Assembly: GCF_030848305.1 (NCBI RefSeq)
Contig: NZ_CP114598.1
Location: 186,001 to 250,000 of the forward strand
Direction: 5' to 3'
Source: Akkermansia muciniphila
GTDB lineage: Bacteria; Verrucomicrobiota; Verrucomicrobiia; Verrucomicrobiales; Akkermansiaceae
DNA length: 64,000 nucleotides
The position numbers and the translations under genes were made by a program. Shown here piece after piece: positions 58,350-64,000 of the stretch (position 1 is its first letter; every line of letters starts with the position of its first letter). The notes beneath the pieces are model-generated. The model made no database searches. It worked only from the letters and a program-made list of their open reading frames with translations, and was not told the DNA's origin.

Positions 58350-59123
58350 ATGGACCCCCAGACGGAAAAAGAACCCGCCCCCCATAAAAAGACGCCCCCC
58401 GGCTGGCTCTGGTGGAGCTTGCTGGGCGCAGGGCTGTATGCGCTGGACCAGGCCAGCAAGCTGTGGATTATCCGCCGCTTCCCGCTGAACTACCTGAACG
58501 AAAAGCTCCATAAGTACGCCTATCTGCCGGACTTTCCGGGCTTCCAGCACATCAATGCGGACGGCACGCTGGACTTCGCCACAAACGGACGCATGCCGGA
58601 GGCGGAACTGGCGCGGCTCCCGGATCTGAATCCAAACACGGTGGACGCCCTGAACAAACTGAGGGAACTGGAACCCATTTCCTTCCTGGACGGAACCATG
58701 AACATTACCCGCGTGCACAACACGGGCGTTGCTTTCGGGCTGGGGAACGGCACCGTCTGGTCCAGCTATCTTTTTCTGGCGGTTCCCGTGCTCGCCATCG
58801 TGGTCCTGGTCGTGCTTTACCGGAAAAACTTCTTCCACACGGCATGGCTCAAGCTGGCCTATGTTCTGCTGCTGGCGGGAGTAGCCGGCAACCTGACGGA
58901 CCGCCTGATTCAGGGCTTCCTGATTCCGTATGAGCAGCAGCACGGCTTCTTCACCAAGCTGATGAACGGTTACGTGGTGGACTTCATTGACGTCACCATC
59001 CCCCTCTTCAACTACCGCTGGCCCGCCTTCAACGTGGCGGACTCCTGCATCTTCGTAGCGGCAATTATTTTCTTCATCGCCAGTATTTTTTCCGCCAGGA
59101 ATAAAGAAGAAAAACCATCCTGA
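58350..59123 (+). CDS. lspA: Lipoprotein signal peptidase (signal peptidase II), enlarged
   Basis: 257 residues against the usual 160-170. LspA cleaves the signal peptide of prolipoproteins. The two catalytic Asp are present in AGNLTDRL and FNVADSCI, and other family stretches are LDQASKLWIIRRF, RVHNTGVAFGLG and GYVVDFIDV. The extra length comes from an N-terminal cytoplasmic tail (about 20), an insertion of about 50 residues in the first periplasmic loop (about 45-108), and about 17 residues between NLTDRL and YVVDF. The gene follows ileS by 30 bp, a gene pairing common in bacteria. Confidence 0.94.
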   Translation: MDPQTEKEPAPHKKTPPGWLWWSLLGAGLYALDQASKLWIIRRFPLNYLNEKLHKYAYLPDFPGFQHINADGTLDFATNGRMPEAELARLPDLNPNTVDALNKLRELEPISFLDGTMNITRVHNTGVAFGLGNGTVWSSYLFLAVPVLAIVVLVVLYRKNFFHTAWLKLAYVLLLAGVAGNLTDRLIQGFLIPYEQQHGFFTKLMNGYVVDFIDVTIPLFNYRWPAFNVADSCIFVAAIIFFIASIFSARNKEEKPS

Positions 59124-59130
59124 AACGCCC

Positions 59131-59793
59131 ATGACCACCCGGCTCGCCATTCTGTCAGGACTGCTTTTCTGCGGGAGCCTCGCCTCCGGCAAAAATGAAT
59201 TGTCCTTCAAGGAAACGGTGGTTCCGGTAAAGGCGGCTCCGGACCAGGACAGCATCACCGCCTCCTTCCCCTTCACCAACACGTCCGGCACCCCGGTCAC
59301 TATCAGTAAAATCCATGTTTCCTGCGACTGCACCACCGCCGGAGCGAAGGATAACAAGCTGACGTATGCCCCTGGGGAATCCGGCGTCATCAGCGCCGTG
59401 ATGAAAACCGGCAATTTTTCCGGTACCGTGGACAAGGACATGACGGTGCATGCCAACGGCTCCGCCTACAAGCTGGTGATACGCGCGCAAATCCCGGACA
59501 TCATCCGGATGGAGCCCCGCAAGCTGGAATGGGCCAGGGGAGAAGCCGCCGCACCCAAAACCATTAAAATCACCATCTCCAAAGAACTGCCCGTCAACCT
59601 GACCACGGTGGATTTGACGGGAGACGCCTTTGACTACGAACCTGTGACCGTGAAAAAAGGCAGGGAATATAAAATCATCGTCACCCCCAAATCCACGGCC
59701 AAACCGGCCTTCAACACCATCTGGGTGCGCACGGATTCTACCGTGCCGCGCTACAAGCGCCAAATGGGGTTCCTGGCCATCAAGGAAAACTGA
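59131..59793 (+). CDS. DUF1573 domain secreted protein
   Basis: 220 residues with a signal peptide (to about residue 20, SLASG). The DUF1573 pattern is visible in FPFTNTSGTPVTISKIHVSC followed by DCTTAG, then YAPGESGVISAVMKTGNFSG, an immunoglobulin-like beta fold of unknown role. The C-terminal half (110-220) looks like a second such domain lacking the Cys pair. It lies 7 bp after lspA and 17 bp before the rhodanese gene, so all belong to one transcription unit. Confidence 0.85.
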   Translation: MTTRLAILSGLLFCGSLASGKNELSFKETVVPVKAAPDQDSITASFPFTNTSGTPVTISKIHVSCDCTTAGAKDNKLTYAPGESGVISAVMKTGNFSGTVDKDMTVHANGSAYKLVIRAQIPDIIRMEPRKLEWARGEAAAPKTIKITISKELPVNLTTVDLTGDAFDYEPVTVKKGREYKIIVTPKSTAKPAFNTIWVRTDSTVPRYKRQMGFLAIKEN

Positions 59794-59810
59794 CATCCGC
59801 CCTTCCTTCC

Positions 59811-60293
59811 ATGAGAGACGCTTTTTCCACCGCTCTGAAACTCCTGCTGGCCGTATTTCTGCTGGCCGTAGGCGTCGCCGCGCTGGACCTGCGCGTCATC
59901 CAGCCGTTCCGCACGCCGCCCTGCAACCCGGAGACGCTGGAGGAAGGGCACGTGTGCCTCTCCCAGATATTAAAGGAATGGCCGGGGAAAATCCTCTGGA
60001 TAGACGCCAGAAAGCAGGACGACTTTGAACGCCATACCGTCACACAGGCTCCCGTTTACCCCATCCGTCCGGCGGACGCCAATTACCAGGAACTCCTGGC
60101 GAATGCCATGGAAGCCCTGATGACGGCAGAGGACAGGGGATTCTGCATCGTCATCTTTTGCAGCAGGGACTGCACCTCCAGCGCGGCCGTGGCCAATGAA
60201 CTGAAAAAGCCGGAATACGGCATCCGAGCGCCCATTTTCATTCTGGAAGGGGGCTGGGATGAATTGCGCAAAGAACCCTCACTCGTACCATAG
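59811..60293 (+). CDS. Membrane-anchored rhodanese-like protein
   Basis: 160 residues. One N-terminal membrane helix (about 8-27) is followed by a rhodanese fold: WIDARKQDDFERHTVTQA, then the active-site loop VIFCSRDCTSSAAVANEL with two Cys, and IFILEGGWDEL at the end. Rhodaneses carry sulfur as a persulfide. It is 2 bp before the cysteine desulfurase gene sufS, which supports a part in sulfur transfer, although the membrane anchor would place the domain in the periplasm if the helix is a signal anchor. Confidence 0.85.
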   Translation: MRDAFSTALKLLLAVFLLAVGVAALDLRVIQPFRTPPCNPETLEEGHVCLSQILKEWPGKILWIDARKQDDFERHTVTQAPVYPIRPADANYQELLANAMEALMTAEDRGFCIVIFCSRDCTSSAAVANELKKPEYGIRAPIFILEGGWDELRKEPSLVP

Positions 60294-60295
60294 CC

Positions 60296-61522
60296 ATGCT
60301 TGACACAGCAACCATTCGCCCGCAGTTCCCCATTCTGGAAACCAGCGTGCACGGCAAGCCTCTCATTTACCTGGACAATGCGGCCACCACGCAAAAGCCC
60401 CTGGCCGTACTGGACGCCATCCGCCATTACTACGATACGGAAAACGCCAATGTGCACCGCGGTTCCCACTACCTGAGCCAGCTCGCGACGGAAGCGCATG
60501 AAGAATCGCGGAAAACGGTGGCGCGGTTTATCAACGCGCCGGAAACGGCGGAAGTCCTGTTCACCTCTGGCTGCACGATGGGCATCAACCTGGCGGCGGA
60601 TACCATCGCCGGGTCCGGCATGGTCAAACCGGGAGACGAAGTCATTGTTACCGCTTCCGAACACCATTCCAACATCGTTCCCTGGCAAATGCTGTGCGAA
60701 CGCACGGGCGCCGTCCTGAAAGCGGTTCCCCTGACGCCGGGCCAGACCCTGGACATGGAAGCTTACCGGAACATGCTTTCCCCCCGCACCCGTATCGTAG
60801 CCGTGGGACACGTTTCCAACACGCTGGGGACAGTCAATCCCGTGCGGGAAATGACCGCGCTCGCCAAAGCGAACAGGCAGGAAACCATCGTGCTGATTGA
60901 CGGGGCCCAGGCTGTCTCCCATATGAATGTGGATGTTCAGGAACTGGGCTGCGACCTGTATGCCTTTTCCGGCCACAAGCTGTACGCGCCCACCGGCATC
61001 GGCGCGCTGTGGGGGAAAAGGGAGCTGCTGGAAAAACTGCCGCCGTGGATGGGCGGCGGGGAGATGATCAAGGAAGTCACCTTTGAAAAAACCATTTACA
61101 ACGACATTCCTTTCAAATATGAAGCGGGAACGCCCAACATAGGCGGGGCTGTGGGTCTGGCGGCCGCCATCCGCTACGTCTCCGGACTGGGCCTGGACAA
61201 CATCGCCGCCCATGAACAGAAACTGACGGATATGGCGGTGGAAGGCCTGAAAGCCATGCCGCGCCTGACCGTACTGGCGCCGGACGTGCCGCACAGCGCC
61301 GTGGTCTCCGTTCTGGCGAAGGGCATCCACCACTATGACCTGGGTACGCTGCTGGATCAGATGGGGATTGCCGTAAGAACCGGGCACCATTGCTGCCAGC
61401 CGCTCATGTGCGCCCTGGGCACCACCGGGACAACCCGCGCCTCCTTTGCCCTGTACAATACGGAAGAGGAAGTGCAGACCTTCCTCAAATCCATGAACCG
61501 GGCGCTGGACATGCTCTCCTGA
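60296..61522 (+). CDS. sufS: Cysteine desulfurase, SufS type
   Basis: 408 residues, PLP-dependent. It takes sulfur from cysteine for Fe-S cluster assembly. Landmarks: N-terminal KPLIYLDNAATTQKP, HRGSHYLSQ, TASEHHSNIVPW, the PLP lysine in FSGHKLYAPTGIGALWGK, and the catalytic Cys in RTGHHCCQPLM. The group II (SufS/CsdA) pattern is clear. It starts 2 bp after the rhodanese gene. No sufBCD or sufE/U is adjacent within the window. Confidence 0.94.
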   Translation: MLDTATIRPQFPILETSVHGKPLIYLDNAATTQKPLAVLDAIRHYYDTENANVHRGSHYLSQLATEAHEESRKTVARFINAPETAEVLFTSGCTMGINLAADTIAGSGMVKPGDEVIVTASEHHSNIVPWQMLCERTGAVLKAVPLTPGQTLDMEAYRNMLSPRTRIVAVGHVSNTLGTVNPVREMTALAKANRQETIVLIDGAQAVSHMNVDVQELGCDLYAFSGHKLYAPTGIGALWGKRELLEKLPPWMGGGEMIKEVTFEKTIYNDIPFKYEAGTPNIGGAVGLAAAIRYVSGLGLDNIAAHEQKLTDMAVEGLKAMPRLTVLAPDVPHSAVVSVLAKGIHHYDLGTLLDQMGIAVRTGHHCCQPLMCALGTTGTTRASFALYNTEEEVQTFLKSMNRALDMLS

Positions 61523-61559
61523 ACCACCCTCCCTTCCCTTTTTATTTACACCGCTCATC

Positions 61560-63293
61560 ATGAAAACGGTTTCCATCCTTCTTTTAGGACTGGCCATAGG
61601 CCTTTCCGGCTGTTCCCTGCACCAGCGGCAGGAAATGGAGTACGCCCATTACCAGGATGACGCCGCAGCCATCCGGGAAGCCCATGCCGCATGGCTCATT
61701 CTTTCCTCTCCCCAACGCAGCCGGGAATGGCCGGAAGCCCGGAAAAAATATAACGCGTGCATTCGGGAGCTGGCCTCCCACTTGAAGGAAGCCAAACGCA
61801 AAGGGGGCATGAATGAGGCGAAGCGCCTGAGCCTTCCCTTCGTCATTGAAAAATCCTCCTACGCCAGAGACAGCAATCCGTGGTTCTATGAGGCCATTTT
61901 CATGTCCGATGAAGTGGACCCCACCTTCCGTCTGCGGGAAAGCGTAACCGTGGAGGGAATGGGCATACCGCTGGCGGGGCTGGCGCCCCGGGGCGGCTCC
62001 CTCCCACATGCCAACGTGCTTAAGGACAACGGCAACGTGCACACGCTGACAGCCATTCTGGACTTTGACCGCATGGTGGACGGCAAACCTACCCTCCGTA
62101 CCATTCCGCGCCTGATGAATGAACATATTTTCATTGGCAAAAACAAGGTGCGGCAGCCGCTGGCGGCCAATTTTTCCGTCCCTATCGCCCTGTTCTGGAA
62201 GCTTTCCGACGCAGACGGGACGGAACTGCTGGGGGCATTCCGCCCGAAAAAGGCCATCAATACGATGGGGCTTTATTTTTCCGAACCCTATGACCCCCGG
62301 AAAATACCCGTGGTTTTCACCCACGGCCTGATGTCCGGCCCCGCCACCTTCGCCAACCTGACCAACCGTCTCCTGGTGGATCCGGTCATCCGGGAAAACT
62401 ACCAATTCTGGTTCTTCGGCTATCCGTCCGGGCTGGCCTGGACCATTCCGGCCAGCAGGCAGCGGCAGGCCCTGAAGGAGCTCATGCAGGAATACAATCC
62501 CCGCGGCACATCCAGGGAAATGAACAATATCGTCATGGTGGGGCACTCCATGGGCGGCCTCATCACCCGCTTCAACAATTCCACCAAACCCTGGACGCTG
62601 ATGAAGGGAGTATTTGAACTTTCTCCGGAAACGTTTGAGGGAATGACGCTGGAAAACTGGAAGAAAGGGCTGGCCCCCCTCCATTATGATGAACAAACGC
62701 TTGAACGGCTCCAGAATAATTTCATCTTTTCCCCGCCCCGGGGAGTCACGCGCATCGTGTACATGGCCACCCCGCACCGCGGTTCCACTTTCGCGGACAA
62801 CTGGATAGGAAGACTGGGCCAGCGCCTGATTGACCTCCCCTCGGACATGCTGGAAGAAGTCACCCGCATCGCTACACTCAGCCGCGGCATGTTCCTACTC
62901 AATCCGTTGAAAATGAAAGACGAGCTAACCAGCATCCGCCAGCTTTCCCCGAACTCATCCCTGGTCAAATACATGTCTGAACTGCGCGGTTCTCCCAATG
63001 TTCCCGTTCATTCCATCATCGGAGACAGAGGCAGGAATGACACGCCCAATTCCTCCGACGGAGTGGTCAAATACCAGTCCTCCCATCTGGACTGGAGCGC
63101 CAGCGAAAAAATTGTTCCGTCCGGGCACAGCGTGCAGGATGACCCGGCATCCGCCGTGGAACTGCGGCGCATCCTCCGGGAACACCTAGTCAAGGTCAAA
63201 GGCCGTAAAACGCTGGAAGAAGCGGACGCACGGGCCGCTACCCCGGTATGGCAAACCAATCCCTCGCCTCCCCTCATTCTGAAAAGGCCCTGA
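61560..63293 (+). CDS. Alpha/beta hydrolase lipoprotein, lipase-like
   Basis: 577 residues. The signal peptide ends in the lipobox LSGC (about residue 18). The C-terminal two thirds form a lipase-type hydrolase: VVFTHGLMSGPATF, nucleophile elbow VGHSMGGLITRF, ATPHRGSTFADN, and a late His in PSGHSVQDDP. The N-terminal 230 residues are specific and unassigned. The pattern resembles outer-membrane or periplasmic lipases/esterases of the PGAP1/lipase class. It is probably in the ileS-lspA-sufS run (37-bp gap). Confidence 0.82.
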   Translation: MKTVSILLLGLAIGLSGCSLHQRQEMEYAHYQDDAAAIREAHAAWLILSSPQRSREWPEARKKYNACIRELASHLKEAKRKGGMNEAKRLSLPFVIEKSSYARDSNPWFYEAIFMSDEVDPTFRLRESVTVEGMGIPLAGLAPRGGSLPHANVLKDNGNVHTLTAILDFDRMVDGKPTLRTIPRLMNEHIFIGKNKVRQPLAANFSVPIALFWKLSDADGTELLGAFRPKKAINTMGLYFSEPYDPRKIPVVFTHGLMSGPATFANLTNRLLVDPVIRENYQFWFFGYPSGLAWTIPASRQRQALKELMQEYNPRGTSREMNNIVMVGHSMGGLITRFNNSTKPWTLMKGVFELSPETFEGMTLENWKKGLAPLHYDEQTLERLQNNFIFSPPRGVTRIVYMATPHRGSTFADNWIGRLGQRLIDLPSDMLEEVTRIATLSRGMFLLNPLKMKDELTSIRQLSPNSSLVKYMSELRGSPNVPVHSIIGDRGRNDTPNSSDGVVKYQSSHLDWSASEKIVPSGHSVQDDPASAVELRRILREHLVKVKGRKTLEEADARAATPVWQTNPSPPLILKRP

Positions 63294-63306
63294 TGCAGGA
63301 AATCAA

Positions 63307-63768
63307 ATGCTCTTGTCCATGCAAGACTTCCTCTCCTCGCTCCTGTCATCCATCATATACGGCGAAATAACGTCCAAAACAAAAAAGGAAGAACGTTTCC
63401 TGAATAAAAAGAAGACCCGGGAAACCGTCAAAAAATATCAACTCCCCGCGGGGATCATCGCTTACTCCTTCAGTCTTTTGCTGCTCCTGCTGATAGCAGC
63501 AGCGATTTTCCAGTCAAAAGGCCAACCCATAACGGCTCTGTTTCTGGGGTCCCTGTATGTCCTGACGTTAACAGAGGGGACGGCATTATTCATCTGCCTT
63601 CTTTGCCGCTGCCGGAAAAGCTGGAACGAACAGGATTTTTACCTCTCCGTGGCCGTCTGCGGCAACATTCCGCCGCGTCGGTTGAAACAACTGAAATTCC
63701 TCCTGATCATTACGGCCTCCTCCGGTCTGTCCTGTTCAGCCTTCCTGTTCCTGGCTACCCTGATTTAA
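63307..63768 (+). CDS. Small membrane protein of unknown function
   Basis: 153 residues (the start may be the second ATG at 63319). A Lys/Arg-rich N-terminal part is followed by three hydrophobic segments (about 50-68, 77-98 and 135-152). No motif is recognised. The gene follows the lipase gene by 13 bp. The 160 bp after it contain no gene. Confidence 0.6.
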   Translation: MLLSMQDFLSSLLSSIIYGEITSKTKKEERFLNKKKTRETVKKYQLPAGIIAYSFSLLLLLLIAAAIFQSKGQPITALFLGSLYVLTLTEGTALFICLLCRCRKSWNEQDFYLSVAVCGNIPPRRLKQLKFLLIITASSGLSCSAFLFLATLI

Positions 63769-63928
63769 CCGGCCGGTTGAGGAAAAGGGAATGCCGCGGC
63801 CGGACATAATTGGCGCCCGTCCAGCATCAGGACATCCCCTCCGCCAAAATATGCCTGCCTATAGAGTTGCTCCCGGTGGGGAATTTAAGGTAGAGTGGAG
63901 ACCGATACTATTCCACCTGCCTTTTTCC

Positions 63929-64000
63929 ATGCCTGCCGACGATTCCCTTCCCTTGGACCAGCTTTCCTCTCTCTTTCCCCAATTGGAAAATATCCAGCTT
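63929..64000 (+). CDS. Start of a gene cut by the window edge, possibly a Ser/Thr protein kinase
   Basis: 24 codons from ATG, reading MPADDSLPLDQLSSLFPQLE and then NIQL. The LFPQLE-x-IQL pattern is a common lead-in to the glycine-rich loop of Verrucomicrobia/Planctomycetes protein kinases (usually followed by IGQGGMGAVYKA), but that loop lies outside the window. The kinase reading is inference from memory of such leaders. Confidence 0.45.
   Translation, partial: MPADDSLPLDQLSSLFPQLENIQL

Overview
This window looks like chromosomal DNA from a Gram-negative member of the Verrucomicrobiota, most likely Akkermansia or a close relative. That placement is an inference. It rests on LPS and outer-membrane genes (kdsB, lpxA, Mla and Lol components), a very large prepilin-like protein of the Verru_Chthon cassette type, a GH95 fucosidase beside esterase and peptidase genes as expected of a mucin degrader, a GC-rich background, and the near absence of strong Shine-Dalgarno sites. 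No marker such as rRNA is present to prove it.

Layout. 1-7 kb (minus strand): the 5' end of ftsA, an NlpC/P60 lipoprotein, a phosphohexomutase with a clear terminator, and two overlapping MsbA-type ABC exporters. 7-12.5 kb (plus): a NAD synthetase-like protein that has lost its catalytic motifs, the mlaE-mlaF-mlaD lipid transporter core, and three small YqjD/YqjE/YqjK-like proteins. 12.9-22.2 kb: two tandem PilT-family ATPases, a parvulin isomerase, tRNA-Ala(CGC), an O-antigen ligase/polymerase-like membrane protein, kdsB-pyrG and a sodium:solute symporter. 22.4-29.9 kb: the most striking structure, two 3,032-bp inverted arms with no difference seen between them, around a 1,331-bp spacer. The left arm is the 3' three quarters of a complete prepilin-like gene; the right arm belongs to a 5'-truncated copy facing the other way.

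30-42 kb: a secreted protein, an operon of an active HtrA-like protease plus a catalytically dead paralogue with an inserted PDZ domain, a class A PBP, rmuC, and a minus-strand envelope cluster (Lol-type permease, RDD protein, lpxA, phosphatase). 42.3-48.9 kb: an accessory island with a 1,702-residue RHS/YD-repeat protein whose core is cut short, followed by AT-rich DNA with one small secreted protein, startless or truncated open frames and a diverged direct repeat, as in a decayed toxin/immunity tail. 48.9-55.5 kb: class A beta-lactamase, two small membrane proteins, GH95 fucosidase, a frameshifted M28 peptidase and an alpha/beta esterase. 55.6-64 kb: a tight plus-strand run ileS-lspA-DUF1573-rhodanese-sufS-lipase-membrane protein, and the first codons of what may be a Ser/Thr kinase.

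How the genes fit together. Most of the window builds and maintains the envelope: division, peptidoglycan synthesis and cleavage, Kdo and lipid A synthesis, phospholipid and lipoprotein traffic, periplasmic protease and isomerase. The pilus ATPases and the prepilin-like protein point to a type IV pilus or secretion system. The unusual biology is concentrated in the inverted duplication, the two pseudoenzymes and the RHS island. I saw no CRISPR array, rRNA, phage or intact insertion sequence.
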